A stretch of DNA of 64,000 nucleotides from a bacterium (GTDB taxonomy: Bacteria > Desulfobacterota > Deferrisomatia > Deferrisomatales > BM512): NCBI GenBank assembly GCA_004322275.1, contig SCTA01000015.1, forward strand, positions 20,347 to 84,346. The letters run 5' to 3'. Each line of letters starts with the position of its first letter. Positions within the stretch are counted from its first letter, which is position 1. A program made the translations under genes and the position numbers. Below are positions 17,396-26,953 of this stretch, piece after piece. Under the pieces are notes generated by a model. The model searched no databases, had not been told where the DNA came from, and was given only the letters and a program-made list of their open reading frames with translations.

Positions 17396-18898
17396 ATGCC
17401 CCTCTCCAGTTCGCTGAACGTAAAAATCAACGTCGCAATAGCGGCCGCGCTGGTCATAGTACTCGGCGTCTCGGCCTACCTTACCCTTTCCGAACAAAAC
17501 AGGCAGGCCGAAGAGAACACCAAGGCCAAGGCGCGTCTCCTGACACAGGCGGTCACCAACATCATCCGCATGGACATGGAGAGCCAGAACGAAAAGGACC
17601 TCGAAAAGATAATAAAGGTCCTCGGGCAGTTCCGCGAGATAGAGACCCTCCGCATTTTCAGCGCCGACGGGCTGATACTCCACTCCGCCGACTCGGCGGA
17701 GACCGGCAGCAATATAGACGAACTGGTCATGAACGTCTTCATGAGCGGGGACATGTCAAAGCCCTTCCGTAGCGGCGTGGAGGATCACCGATCGATGTGC
17801 CGCGTCGAGGTGATGAAAAACGAGCCCCAGTGCCACCGCTGCCACGGCAAGGACACGGAAATAATCGGAGTCCTCGAAGTGTGCCTCTCGATGGCGGCGA
17901 TGGACGCCCAGATCGAGCGCAACGCCCGCTTCATGGTCATCTCAACCCTGCTTACCATACTCGTGGTCTCTCTTTGCATCAGCCTCCTGACGACGGCGAT
18001 GGTCAACAGGCCCATTTCCTCGCTTATGAGCGTCATGAGAAAAGCGCAATCCGGCAAGCTGGCCGATCGCGTCGAACTCAGATCCAACGACGAGCTCGGC
18101 AAGCTTTCGGAGTCCTTCAACGAGATGCTTTCGAGACTGGAAATAGCGGAAAACGAGATGAAGCGCCTTCACGCCGAGCAGATGAGCAGGGCGGAGCGCC
18201 TCGCCTCTATCGGCGAGATGGCGGCCAGCGTCGCCCATGAAATCAAGAACCCCCTCGCGGGGCTCTCCGGGGCGACGCAGGTTCTCGCGGGCACCTTCAA
18301 GGAGGACGATCCCAGAAACGAAGTCCTCCGAGAGATGCTCAAGCTCACCGGAAGGCTGGACAAGACGATCAACGACCTTCTGAACTTCGCCCGCGTCAAG
18401 CCGCCGGAATTCGGGTTGGTGAACCCCAACGACATCATCGAGGAGGTGCTCTTCTTCGCCGGGAGGGACTCCAGGGAAACCCCCTGCGAATTCGTGCGCA
18501 AGCTCGACCCCAGGATGATGGAGATACCGCTTGATTCCAACCAGATTCAGCAGGTCTTTTTAAACCTCGTCATAAACGCGAGGCAGGCCAGCAAGCCGCA
18601 CGGAAAGATAACCGTCAGCTCAAACGTCACCCCGAAGGGGCCGCTTCCCGACGTGGTTCCCCACGGCGAATACGTCGAGGTTTCCATATCGGACGAGGGG
18701 AGCGGAATCAGCCCCGAGGTCGTCGCGGAAATGTTCAAACCCTTTTACACCACCAAAGTACAGGGCACCGGGCTGGGACTTTCTATCAGCAGGAATATAA
18801 TCGAGTCGCACGGCGGTATAATGGGAGTTGTAAGCAAGGAGGGAGAGGGAACCACCTTCTTCGTCTGGCTTAGAAAAAATCATGAGGAGGTAGTCTGA
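17396..18898 (+). CDS. Haem-sensor histidine kinase
   Basis: 500 residues. A membrane helix (10-30), a periplasmic sensor domain (31-177), a second helix (178-200), a HAMP linker (200-255), the HisKA dimerisation domain with phospho-acceptor in HEIKNPL (H281), and a HATPase domain (NLVINARQ, DEGSGI, GTGLGLSISRNII). The periplasmic domain contains CHRCH at 146-150, a c-type haem site, so the kinase probably senses redox state or a gaseous ligand. No response regulator is next to it. The stop overlaps the start of the following lipoprotein gene by one base. It lies within the cytochrome region whose maturation genes could supply its haem. Confidence 0.88.
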   Translation: MPLSSSLNVKINVAIAAALVIVLGVSAYLTLSEQNRQAEENTKAKARLLTQAVTNIIRMDMESQNEKDLEKIIKVLGQFREIETLRIFSADGLILHSADSAETGSNIDELVMNVFMSGDMSKPFRSGVEDHRSMCRVEVMKNEPQCHRCHGKDTEIIGVLEVCLSMAAMDAQIERNARFMVISTLLTILVVSLCISLLTTAMVNRPISSLMSVMRKAQSGKLADRVELRSNDELGKLSESFNEMLSRLEIAENEMKRLHAEQMSRAERLASIGEMAASVAHEIKNPLAGLSGATQVLAGTFKEDDPRNEVLREMLKLTGRLDKTINDLLNFARVKPPEFGLVNPNDIIEEVLFFAGRDSRETPCEFVRKLDPRMMEIPLDSNQIQQVFLNLVINARQASKPHGKITVSSNVTPKGPLPDVVPHGEYVEVSISDEGSGISPEVVAEMFKPFYTTKVQGTGLGLSISRNIIESHGGIMGVVSKEGEGTTFFVWLRKNHEEVV

Positions 18899-20184
18899 TG
18901 AAACGGCTCCTTACCGTTGTATTTCTGGCAACTCTTTTCGCCGCGGGCTGCGGGGTAAAGCAGGAGATTTATCAGGAAGAACTCCTCCGCGCGAGAAACG
19001 CCGAGGCTGCCAGCGAAGACCTCTCCATACAGCTTGAAAACGCGCAGAAAAAGAGCGCTGCCGCCGAAACGGAAGCCGCCGCTCTTAAGGCGCGGCTGGC
19101 CGAGGTTGAAAAGGAACTCGACCTCGCGAAAAAATCGACGGGGGAGACGGGCGAGAGGCTCGGCGCGTGCCAGCGCGAAAGAGAAGAGGCCCTTGCCGCC
19201 CTCGACGCCGCCAAGAAGACGATTCTCGACGGCGACAGGGAAGCGCGGGAGCTCCGCGCCAGAATCGACAAGCAAAAGGCCGAGGCCGAGGCTGCGGGCC
19301 GCGCCTGCGACGAGAGGGTCGAATCGGTTCAGGCCCTGATGGAAAAGGCGAGGGGGCGGATTACCTCGATGGAAGCCGAGCGCAGCGTCCTTCTGGAAGA
19401 GAAGGAAAGGCTCCGGCGCGAAAAGGAAGAGAAGGTCGAAGAGATCTCGGAGACCTACAAAGGGCTCATCGAGAGCATGAAGGCCGAGATGGAAAAGACC
19501 TACGTCGGGCTCCTCGAAAATATGAAGACCGAGATTGAGAAGGGGCAGATCACCATCTCCAACCTTAAAGGCCGCCTGACCGTCAACGTAGTGGACGAGA
19601 TACTCTTTCCCTCCGGCAGTTCGGTGGTGAAGGAAGAGGGCAAGGCGGTGCTGAAAAAGGTGGGCGACGCCCTCGCTTCCGCCTACGACAAGGCTATAAT
19701 CATCGAGGGACACACCGACAACGTCCCCATCGGCGGCGCTCTCGCCAACCGTTTTCCCACCAACTGGGAGCTGTCCACCGCCAGAGCCGTCAGCGTGGTG
19801 CGCTTTCTGGCCGACGAGTCCAAAATCAACCCCGTCAGGCTCAGCGCCGTAGGGTACGGCGAGAACCGGCCCGTGATGAGCAACGAAACCCCGGAGGGAA
19901 AGGCGAAAAACCGGCGCATAGAGATAAAGCTGGTGCCGCTCGAACCCGAGTACGTACAAAAGCCCCCCGCGCCTGCGGAGGCGGGCGTGAACGAGGCCGG
20001 AGCAGGGGCTTCCCCCGTTCCTCCGGCCACCCCCCCTGCGGCTGAAACGCCGCCTCCCGTTCCGGGGCAGGAAATTCCCCCGGCCTCAGAGCCCGGCGGC
20101 GAGACGGTTCCGGCAAAGCCGGAAATTCCCGCTCCCCCGGCAGGCGAGGTTCCCCCGGAAGGAACGGCCTCGCCGGCGCAATAA
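18898..20184 (+). CDS. OmpA/MotB-domain lipoprotein with coiled coil
   Basis: 428 residues. A lipoprotein signal with lipobox LFAAGC (lipidated C18) is followed by a long charged coiled coil (about 20-215). An OmpA-like peptidoglycan-binding domain follows (about 225-345; GHTDNVPIG, NWELSTARAVSVVRFL, GYGENRP, KNRRIEIKL), then a Pro/Ala/Glu-rich tail of about 75 residues. It should tether the outer membrane to peptidoglycan over the coiled-coil span. The start overlaps the kinase stop. A role as partner of the haem kinase is only suggested by the coupling. Confidence 0.85.
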   Translation: MKRLLTVVFLATLFAAGCGVKQEIYQEELLRARNAEAASEDLSIQLENAQKKSAAAETEAAALKARLAEVEKELDLAKKSTGETGERLGACQREREEALAALDAAKKTILDGDREARELRARIDKQKAEAEAAGRACDERVESVQALMEKARGRITSMEAERSVLLEEKERLRREKEEKVEEISETYKGLIESMKAEMEKTYVGLLENMKTEIEKGQITISNLKGRLTVNVVDEILFPSGSSVVKEEGKAVLKKVGDALASAYDKAIIIEGHTDNVPIGGALANRFPTNWELSTARAVSVVRFLADESKINPVRLSAVGYGENRPVMSNETPEGKAKNRRIEIKLVPLEPEYVQKPPAPAEAGVNEAGAGASPVPPATPPAAETPPPVPGQEIPPASEPGGETVPAKPEIPAPPAGEVPPEGTASPAQ

Positions 20185-20252
20185 CCGGGCCGGGGAAGCC
20201 GGGTTTGCAGGGGGGAGATCCGCGCCGCCGGAGCCGGTCTTATGCTTTTAAC

Positions 20253-20358
20253 TTGAACCGGCTGGCTCCGGTGTGGTATCCATTACCGCTTCATCGTTTC
20301 TAACGACAGCGCTTTTTCTGACCGCCGGGTGGTGCCCTTTCAAAGGGTTGGCGGGCGG
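20253..20358 (+). promoter_or_regulatory. rpsB promoter and leader hairpin
   Basis: TTGAAC (20253-20258) and TATCCA (20277-20282) with an 18-bp spacer form a plausible promoter. The leader holds a GC-rich hairpin at 20321-20358 (CGCC...CCCTTT-C-AAAGGG...GGCG) ahead of the rpsB ribosome site AAGGAG. Autogenous control by S2 through such a leader is known in other bacteria; here it is only suggested. Confidence 0.45.
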
Positions 20359-20403
20359 GATGACGAAAAGGCGTAAAAACACAACCACACGAAGGAGATT
20401 TTC

Positions 20404-21186
20404 ATGTCAAGCGTCACCATGAGAGAGATGCTCGAAGCCGGCGTTCACTTCGGGCACCAGACCCATCGCTGGAATCCGAAGATGAACAGGTACATCTTCA
20501 CCGAGCGCAACGGAATCCATATCCTCGACCTTTCCCAGACGGTCAGACTCTTCCGCGCCGCCTACGACAAGGTCCGCAAGGTCACCGCGAAGGGCGGAAG
20601 GGTTCTTTTCGTCGGCACCAAGAGCCAGGCGGCCGACATCGTACGAGAGGAAGCGCTCCGCTGCGGCGAATACTACGTCAACCACCGCTGGCTCGGCGGC
20701 ACCCTGACCAACTTCAACACCATCAAGCGCTCCATCGAGCATCTCATCGACATCGAGCGCAAGGAAGCCGACGGCACCCTGGACCTCCTCACCAAGAAGG
20801 AGCGCCAGAGCCTTCTTCGCGAGCGTGACAAGCTTGAGCAGAACCTCGGCGGCATCAAGGAGATGAAGAATCTCCCCGGCGCCATCTTCATCGTCGATCC
20901 TGTCCGCGAAGGTATCGCCGTGCGCGAGGCGCAGCGCCTCGGAATAGCGGTCATAGCCATTGCCGACACAAACTGCGACCCCGACCTTATCGACTTCCCG
21001 ATCCCCGGCAACGACGACGCCATACGCTCCATAAAGCTTTTCACCTCCGAGATAGCCAACGCCGTCCTCGAAGGCAAGAGCGCGAGGAGCACCGGCGCCG
21101 AAGCCGCGCCCGAGTTTATTCCGCAGGCCCGTGAGGAGATTCCCTCTTCCGCCGCCGCGTACGCTGTGCCCGAAGACGAAGAGTAG
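20404..21186 (+). CDS. rpsB: 30S ribosomal protein S2
   Basis: 260 residues. The S2 signatures are clear: [20 protein letters not shown] at the N-terminus, FVGTKSQA, and [13 protein letters not shown]. It binds late to the 30S platform and is needed for S1 binding. AAGGAGATTTTC precedes the ATG. The C-terminal 30 residues are a low-complexity acidic tail as in many orthologues. It heads the conserved rpsB-tsf-pyrH-frr-uppS-cdsA-dxr-rseP order. Confidence 0.98.
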   Translation: MSSVTMREMLEAGVHFGHQTHRWNPKMNRYIFTERNGIHILDLSQTVRLFRAAYDKVRKVTAKGGRVLFVGTKSQAADIVREEALRCGEYYVNHRWLGGTLTNFNTIKRSIEHLIDIERKEADGTLDLLTKKERQSLLRERDKLEQNLGGIKEMKNLPGAIFIVDPVREGIAVREAQRLGIAVIAIADTNCDPDLIDFPIPGNDDAIRSIKLFTSEIANAVLEGKSARSTGAEAAPEFIPQAREEIPSSAAAYAVPEDEE

Positions 21187-21238
21187 GCAGCCGGAATAAA
21201 GCCAGTCCCGGGGAAAATTAAAGAAGTGGAGGATAAAA

Positions 21239-21892
21239 ATGAGCATTACCGCCAACGACGTTAAACTCCTGCGCGAAGCTACCGGCGCGGGTATGATGGA
21301 ATGCAAGAAAGCCCTCACCGAAGCAAACGGCGACATGGAAAAGGCCATCGAGTACCTTCGCAAGAAGGGCATGGCCGACGCCGCGAAGAAAGCGGGCAGA
21401 ATCGCCTCCGAAGGACTTGTCCACGCCTACATCCACGGCGGCGGCCGCATCGGAGTCCTTCTCGAAGTCAACTGCGAGACCGATTTCGTCGCCCGTACCG
21501 ACAAGTTCAAGGAATTCGTGAACAACGTAAGCCTTCACATCGCCGCCACCAACCCCAGATGGCTCTCCGCCGAGCAGGCCGACACCGCCGCGATTGAGAA
21601 GGAAAGAGCCTTCCTCATCGAGCAGGCCAAAGAATCCGGCAAGCCGATGCCCGTCATCGAGAAGATGGTCGAAGGCCGCCTCCAGAAGTACCTCAAGGAG
21701 AACTGCCTCCTGAACCAGCCCTTCGTCAAGGATCCCGAGATCACCATCGGCGATTACGTGAAGAGCATGGTCTCCGACATTAAGGAAAACATCCAGATTC
21801 GCCGTTACGTCCGGTTTGAGCTGGGCGAGGGTCTCGAAAAGAGAAGCTGCGATCTCGCGGCCGAAGTAGCAAAACAGATCAGCGAGGCGTAA
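21239..21892 (+). CDS. tsf: Elongation factor Ts
   Basis: 217 residues. It is the GDP/GTP exchange factor for EF-Tu. The N-terminal UBA-like module (VKLLREATGAGMMECKKAL) contains the EF-Tu-binding segment, followed by LRKKGMADAAKKAGRIASEG and VNCETDFVART. It is a short-type EF-Ts with one core subdomain, shorter than the E. coli protein (about 280). A strong GTGGAGG site precedes the ATG. It lies in the usual place between rpsB and pyrH. Confidence 0.97.
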   Translation: MSITANDVKLLREATGAGMMECKKALTEANGDMEKAIEYLRKKGMADAAKKAGRIASEGLVHAYIHGGGRIGVLLEVNCETDFVARTDKFKEFVNNVSLHIAATNPRWLSAEQADTAAIEKERAFLIEQAKESGKPMPVIEKMVEGRLQKYLKENCLLNQPFVKDPEITIGDYVKSMVSDIKENIQIRRYVRFELGEGLEKRSCDLAAEVAKQISEA

Positions 21893-21898
21893 AAAGAG

Positions 21899-22630
21899 AT
21901 GGCCGGTGCTGAAGTTAAAAAAGCGGCCTACAAGAGGGTGCTTTTAAAACTCTCCGGCGAGGCTCTGATGGGACAGAAGGGCTATGGAATCGACCAGACG
22001 ATAGTCGACCGCATAGCCTCCGAGGTTCTTGAAGTGCAGGCTATGGGCGTTGAAACAGCCCTCGTGGTCGGCGGCGGAAACATCTTCAGGGGGCTCTCAG
22101 GGGCCACAAGGGGGATGGACCGTTCCACGGCCGACTACATGGGCATGCTGGCCACCATAATGAACAGCCTCGCGCTCCAGGACGCCATCGAAAGGCAGGG
22201 GGGCGCCACCCGCGTGATGAGCGCCCTTCACGTCTCCGAGGTCGCCGAGAACTATATCCGCAGGAGGGCCGTCCGCCACCTTGAAAAGGGGCGGGTGGTC
22301 ATCTTCGCGGCGGGCACCGGCAACCCCTACTTCAGCACCGACACCGCCGCCGGCCTCCGGGCCATGGAGATCGGCGCGGACGCCCTTTTCAAGGGGACCA
22401 AGGTGGACGGGGTCTACGACAAGGACCCGATGAAACATCCCGACGCCGTCCGCTTTTCGCGTCTTACTTACCTCGACGTGCTTAACCGCGACCTTAAAGT
22501 TATGGACTCCACCGCGATATCCCTGTGCCGGGACAATAATCTTCCGATAGTCGTCTTCGACTTTACCGTTCCCGGCAACATCCCGAGGGTAATCGGCGGA
22601 GAAGACCTCGGCACCATAGTAGGAGGTTGA
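21899..22630 (+). CDS. pyrH: UMP kinase
   Basis: 243 residues of the amino-acid-kinase fold. It phosphorylates UMP to UDP for pyrimidine nucleotide synthesis. [11 protein letters not shown] binds phosphate, [10 protein letters not shown] follows, and [15 protein letters not shown] and [10 protein letters not shown] are the diagnostic bacterial UMP kinase motifs. It starts 6 bp after tsf, so the genes are co-transcribed. Confidence 0.97.
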   Translation: MAGAEVKKAAYKRVLLKLSGEALMGQKGYGIDQTIVDRIASEVLEVQAMGVETALVVGGGNIFRGLSGATRGMDRSTADYMGMLATIMNSLALQDAIERQGGATRVMSALHVSEVAENYIRRRAVRHLEKGRVVIFAAGTGNPYFSTDTAAGLRAMEIGADALFKGTKVDGVYDKDPMKHPDAVRFSRLTYLDVLNRDLKVMDSTAISLCRDNNLPIVVFDFTVPGNIPRVIGGEDLGTIVGG

Positions 22631-22634
22631 CAAC

Positions 22635-23201
22635 GTGGCCCAGACACCTCAACAGGTTATTTCCCAGACAACCTCGAACATGGAAAAGGCGATAGAGGCT
22701 CTCGAACGCAACTTCGGCCGCGTGCGCACCGGCAGGGCCAGCCTTACCCTTCTTGACGGGATACGGGTCGATTACTACGGCACCCCGACGCCGATAAGTC
22801 AGGTCGCCGCGCTCTCCATCCCCGAGCCGCGCCTCATAGTGGTTTCGCCCTGGGAGGCCAAGATGGTCTCCGCCATCGAAAAGGCGATACTGCAATCCGA
22901 CATGGACATAACGCCCTCCTCGGACGGCAAGGTCGTCCGCATACCGATACCCAAGCTCAGCGAAGAGCGCAGAAAAGACCTCGTCAAGGTCGTCCGCCAG
23001 ATGACCGAGGAGGCGAAGGTCGCCGTCCGCAACCTTCGCAGGGACGCCAACGCGGTTCTCGACAAGATGCAAAAGGACAAGCTCCTCAGCGAAGACGACA
23101 ACCGGAAATTCAAGGACGAGATTCAGAAGCTGACGGACGACTTCGTGAAAAAGGCCGATGCGGCGCAGAGCGCGAAGGAAGCCGAAGTTCTGGAAGTGTA
23201 A
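22635..23201 (+). CDS. frr: Ribosome recycling factor
   Basis: 188 residues. With EF-G it splits post-termination ribosomes. NFGRVRTGRASLTLLDGIRVDYYGT and the helical RKDLVKVVRQMTEEAKVAVRNLRRDAN segment are family signatures. It begins at a GTG four bases after the pyrH stop, with AGGAGGT in the pyrH end serving as ribosome site. Confidence 0.97.
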   Translation: MAQTPQQVISQTTSNMEKAIEALERNFGRVRTGRASLTLLDGIRVDYYGTPTPISQVAALSIPEPRLIVVSPWEAKMVSAIEKAILQSDMDITPSSDGKVVRIPIPKLSEERRKDLVKVVRQMTEEAKVAVRNLRRDANAVLDKMQKDKLLSEDDNRKFKDEIQKLTDDFVKKADAAQSAKEAEVLEV

Positions 23202-23208
23202 AGACTCC

Positions 23209-23940
23209 ATGCCGAAATCGAGGGGAGAGGAAAGCCACGTTCCGCGCCATGTCGCCATTATCATGGACGGCAACGGGCGTTGGGCGGCGGGCAAGTTTCT
23301 CGGGCGCATACGCGGGCACATCGCCGGCGTAGGCGCGGTCAGAAAGGTCGTCCGCGCCGCCAGCGACGCGGGGGTGCGCTACCTCACCCTTTTCGCTTTC
23401 TCCTCGGAGAACTGGCAGCGGCCGAAGCCCGAAGTCGAGGCGCTGATGCTGCTGCTGGAGAGAAATCTCCTCGCGGAGGCGGAGGAACTGGCCAGGGAAG
23501 GGGTCCGGGTACGGATTATCGGAAAGCTCGACGATCTCCCGAAGGGAGCGGCCAGCGCCGCGAGAAAGACCGAGGAGATTACCGGTGGCGGCCGCAAGAT
23601 GGACCTTCTGCTCGCAATCTCCTACGGCGGCAGGCAGGAGATACTCGACGCCGTAAAGAAAATCATAGTCGACGGGGTAAAACCCGAAGAGATTAACGAA
23701 GAGACCTTCCGCCAGCGCCTCTACGCCCCCGACGTGCCCGATCCCGATCTTCTGATACGGACCAGCGGAGAGATGCGCATCTCGAATTTCCTTCTCTGGC
23801 AGCTAGCCTACAGCGAGCTTTACGTAACAGACGTTCTGTGGCCCGATTTTGACGAAGCGGAGTTCAAAAGGGCGCTCGACGTCTTTGCCTCACGGGAACG
23901 GCGCTTCGGCAAAACCAGCGAACAGCTGACAAGGGACTGA
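23209..23940 (+). CDS. uppS: Undecaprenyl diphosphate synthase
   Basis: 243 residues. This cis-prenyltransferase builds C55 undecaprenyl diphosphate from farnesyl diphosphate and IPP for cell wall carriers. The catalytic D20 lies in IMDGNGRWA; LTLFAFSSENWQRP, DLLIRTSGEMRISNFLLWQ and YTDxLWPDF-like motifs are present. I took the ATG at 23209 because upstream in-frame codons overlap frr and lack homology. It is followed by cdsA. Confidence 0.96.
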   Translation: MPKSRGEESHVPRHVAIIMDGNGRWAAGKFLGRIRGHIAGVGAVRKVVRAASDAGVRYLTLFAFSSENWQRPKPEVEALMLLLERNLLAEAEELAREGVRVRIIGKLDDLPKGAASAARKTEEITGGGRKMDLLLAISYGGRQEILDAVKKIIVDGVKPEEINEETFRQRLYAPDVPDPDLLIRTSGEMRISNFLLWQLAYSELYVTDVLWPDFDEAEFKRALDVFASRERRFGKTSEQLTRD

Positions 23941-23944
23941 ACTC

Positions 23945-24742
23945 TTGGGTAAACGGATACTCACCGCCCTCGTGGCAATTCCGGCTCTCTTTTTGCTGGT
24001 AATCGCCGGCGGCAGGACGGGGACGGCCCTTGTCGTCGCCGTGGCCTCCTTTATCGGCGTAAAAGAGTTCCTGGCCCTCGCCCCATCTTCCAAAAACGCT
24101 CTCGAAAAATCCTTCGCCCCCTTCTGGGGAGCGCTCACCGCTCTTTGTTTTCTCGTATCCTCCGAAACCGCCCCGCTTGCGGCTACTGCTGCGGGCGTCG
24201 TACTCTTTCTCGTCGCGAGGGCGGCCAAAGAGGGAGTGGGCGCAGACGTTCTCCAGAGCGGTTTTAGGGTTTTCGCGGCGTGGCTCTACGTGCCCCTTTC
24301 CATCGGGTTCGCGGTGACGGTGAGAGGAAACGCCTGGGAGCCCATCGTCTTTCTCATCCTTCTGGTCATAGCGGGCGACACCGCCGCCTATTTCACGGGA
24401 ATATCCCTCGGCAGGCACCGCCTCGCCCCGTCGATAAGCCCCAAGAAAACCATCGAGGGTTCCGTCGGAGGGTTTCTCTTTACCGTGGCTACGGGATATT
24501 TTCTCGCCACCGTGATGAGGGTCCCCCACTCGCCGGTCGAGTCTATGGGAATCGCGGCCCTCCTCAACGTGGCGGCGCAGCTCGGCGATCTCGGCGAATC
24601 GGTCCTGAAGCGCGGCGCGGGGGTAAAGGATTCCGGAACGGTCTTCCCCGGCCACGGCGGAATGCTCGACCGTATCGACAGCTTCGTGCCCACCCTGCCG
24701 ATTTACGCCTTCATCCTTTCGGTAACCGGAGGCCTGCCATAA
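23945..24742 (+). CDS. cdsA: Phosphatidate cytidylyltransferase
   Basis: 265 residues with about seven membrane spans. It makes CDP-diacylglycerol, the precursor of phosphatidylglycerol and phosphatidylethanolamine. The C-terminal signature LGDLGESVLKRGAGVKDSGTVFPGHGGMLDR(I/D) is nearly canonical for CdsA. The start is a TTG four bases after the uppS stop. The gene ends in TAA, whose bases overlap the apparent AUA start of dxr. Confidence 0.95.
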   Translation: MGKRILTALVAIPALFLLVIAGGRTGTALVVAVASFIGVKEFLALAPSSKNALEKSFAPFWGALTALCFLVSSETAPLAATAAGVVLFLVARAAKEGVGADVLQSGFRVFAAWLYVPLSIGFAVTVRGNAWEPIVFLILLVIAGDTAAYFTGISLGRHRLAPSISPKKTIEGSVGGFLFTVATGYFLATVMRVPHSPVESMGIAALLNVAAQLGDLGESVLKRGAGVKDSGTVFPGHGGMLDRIDSFVPTLPIYAFILSVTGGLP

Positions 24743-25896
24743 AAACCCTCGCCATACTCGGTTCCACCGGGTCGATTGGAGAGAGCGCCCTTCGCGTTGT
24801 CGCCGAGTTTCCGGAGAGGTTTCGGGTAAAGGCTCTGGCGGCGGGCACAAGGGTTTCGAGGGTCGCGGAGCAGGCCCGGGCCTTCGGGGTGGAGCTCGTC
24901 TCCGTCGCCCGGGAAGAGGACGCCGCCGCCCTCAGGAGGGAACTTCCCGGCGTAGAGGTCCTTTGCGGCGCTGAGGGGCTTCTTCGTGTCGCCACGGCGG
25001 AGGGAGCCGACATGGTCGTCTCCGCTCTCGTCGGCGCGGTTGGGCTACTTCCGACCCACAAGGCCCTTCTCGCGGGCAAGGACGTAGCCCTCGCCAACAA
25101 GGAAACCCTCGTCATAGCCGGCGAGGCCATCCTCGCGGCGGCGAAGGCTACCGGCGCGCGCCTCCTTCCCGTAGACAGCGAACACTCCGCAATCTTTCAG
25201 GCGATAGACAAAAGAGCGCCCGGAGAGATACGGAGGATTATCCTCACCGCTTCGGGCGGGCCCTTCCGCGGGCGCAAAAAAGAGGAGCTCAAAAGAGTCA
25301 CCGCCGCCGAGGCCCTTCGCCACCCGAACTGGTCGATGGGGCCGAAGATTACCGTGGACTGCGCCACCCTGATGAACAAGGGGCTCGAAGTCATAGAAGC
25401 CAGATGGCTCTTCGACATGGCTCCCGAAAAGATCTCCGTCACCGTACACCCCCAGTCGATAGTCCATTCGATGGCCGAGTTCATCGACGGGTCGGTGATA
25501 GCCCAGCTGGGAGTGCCCGACATGCGCGGGCCGATAGCCTACGCGCTGGCCTACCCCGAGAGGGTGCCCCTCGGTGGGATGGAGCTTGACCTTCGGAAGG
25601 CGGGCGCGCTGACCTTCGAGGAGCCCGACATAGAAGCTTTCCCCGCTCTCGGGCTTGCCTACGACGCCCTGCGGGCCGGGGGGACGATGCCCGCCGTTCT
25701 TTCGGGGGCCAACGAGGTCGCGGTGGAGGCGTTCCTGAATGGTATAATCGGCTTTCAGGAGATCCCCGCCCTCGTCGCCGACGCGATGGAAAAACACGAT
25801 ACGAAAAACTCTCCCAGCGTCGAGACGGCCCTGTGGGCCGACGGCTGGGCGAGAGACGCCGCCAACGAGTGGATTAGAGCGCGAGTGAAAAATTGA
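24739..25896 (+). CDS. dxr: 1-deoxy-D-xylulose 5-phosphate reductoisomerase, apparent AUA start
   Basis: 385 residues. It is the first committed enzyme of the MEP isoprenoid pathway, converting DXP to MEP with NADPH. The N-terminal LAILGSTGSIG nucleotide motif starts four residues in; ANKETLV, DSEHSAIFQ, TASGGPF, and MNKGLEVIEA are clear. No ATG, GTG or TTG occurs in frame close upstream, nor between the start and the essential Rossmann motif. The only sensible start is ATA at 24739, six bases after a perfect GGAGG. A single G-to-A change from an ATGA overlap with cdsA would explain it. The next genes in the operon are rseP and tsaB. Confidence 0.93.
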   Translation: MKTLAILGSTGSIGESALRVVAEFPERFRVKALAAGTRVSRVAEQARAFGVELVSVAREEDAAALRRELPGVEVLCGAEGLLRVATAEGADMVVSALVGAVGLLPTHKALLAGKDVALANKETLVIAGEAILAAAKATGARLLPVDSEHSAIFQAIDKRAPGEIRRIILTASGGPFRGRKKEELKRVTAAEALRHPNWSMGPKITVDCATLMNKGLEVIEARWLFDMAPEKISVTVHPQSIVHSMAEFIDGSVIAQLGVPDMRGPIAYALAYPERVPLGGMELDLRKAGALTFEEPDIEAFPALGLAYDALRAGGTMPAVLSGANEVAVEAFLNGIIGFQEIPALVADAMEKHDTKNSPSVETALWADGWARDAANEWIRARVKN

Positions 25897-26951
25897 CTAC
25901 GATAATATCCTTCGTAATTCTCCTCGGAGTCCTCATCTTCGTCCACGAACTGGGCCACTTCGCCGTGGCCAAGCTCATAGGTGTAAAGGTGCTCCGCTTC
26001 TCGCTTGGCTTCGGCCCCATCCTGCTTCGATACCAGAAGGGCGAAACCGAATACGCCATCTCCGCTTTCCCCTTGGGAGGCTACGTCAAATTCCACGGCG
26101 GCGATCTTACCGGCGAGGTGGAGGACGACGAGGACAAGGAGAGGGCTTTCCCCTCGCGTCCCGTCTGGGAAAGGATGCTCACGGTCGTCGCCGGGCCGCT
26201 GATGAACATCATCCTCGCAGTGTTTCTTTTTTCCGCCATCGCCCTTCAGGGCACGCAGGCCAGGATGGCCACCGTCGGCGATGTCAGCGAGGGGCTGCCC
26301 GCGAAGGAAGCCGGAATAATGGCGGGCGACAAGGTGGTCGCGGTAGACGGCAAGGAGGTCTCCACCTGGGACGAGATGGCTATGGCCATTTACAACTCCA
26401 GAGGGAACGAGCTCCAGATCGCCGTCCAGAGGGGCGCCGAGCGCATGACTTTCAAGGTCACCCCGAAGATGGTCGCCGAGGGAGCGGAGAAAGAGCCGCG
26501 CCCGGTGGTGGGGATTAAATGGTCCGGCGAGGTGGTTCCTAGAAATGACGGCGTTTCCCTCCTGCGCGCGCCCGTGGAGGGGGTGAAGCAGACCTGGGAA
26601 TACTCCGTCATGACCCTCGAAGTGGTCGGCAAGCTTGTCACGGGCAGGGGCAGCAGGGACGACGTGGGCGGGCCGGTGGCCATAGCCGGGCTCGCGGGCG
26701 ACGCTATGCGGGCCGGAATCATGGCTTTCGTCTACCTGATGGCGGTCCTAAGCGTCAACCTCGGCGTGCTCAATCTCCTTCCGATGCCGATTCTCGACGG
26801 CGGGGTGCTGGTGTTCTTCCTCATCGAAGCGGTGAGGGGCAAGCCCGTAAGCGAGCGCACCCGCGAAATCGCCCAGCAGGTCGGGTTCGTCGTGCTGGTC
26901 ATGCTGATGATCTTTCTGGTCTACAACGACGTTGCGAGACTCATAGGCTGA
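25893..26951 (+). CDS. rseP: Site-2 intramembrane protease RseP
   Basis: 352 residues. It is a zinc metalloprotease that cuts within the membrane, for example anti-sigma factors in envelope stress. HELGH (18-22) is the zinc site in the first helix; one PDZ domain lies at about 115-200 and the LNLLPMPILDGG motif gives the third ligand. With one clear PDZ domain it is shorter than E. coli RseP. The start is a TTG overlapping the dxr stop (TTGA). Confidence 0.94.
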   Translation: MTTIISFVILLGVLIFVHELGHFAVAKLIGVKVLRFSLGFGPILLRYQKGETEYAISAFPLGGYVKFHGGDLTGEVEDDEDKERAFPSRPVWERMLTVVAGPLMNIILAVFLFSAIALQGTQARMATVGDVSEGLPAKEAGIMAGDKVVAVDGKEVSTWDEMAMAIYNSRGNELQIAVQRGAERMTFKVTPKMVAEGAEKEPRPVVGIKWSGEVVPRNDGVSLLRAPVEGVKQTWEYSVMTLEVVGKLVTGRGSRDDVGGPVAIAGLAGDAMRAGIMAFVYLMAVLSVNLGVLNLLPMPILDGGVLVFFLIEAVRGKPVSERTREIAQQVGFVVLVMLMIFLVYNDVARLIG

Positions 26952-26953
26952 CA

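Noticed and set aside
24280..24738. An N-terminal extension of dxr of 153 codons from an upstream ATG
   Set aside because: It lies entirely within cdsA in another frame, has no homology to Dxr, and lacks a ribosome site.
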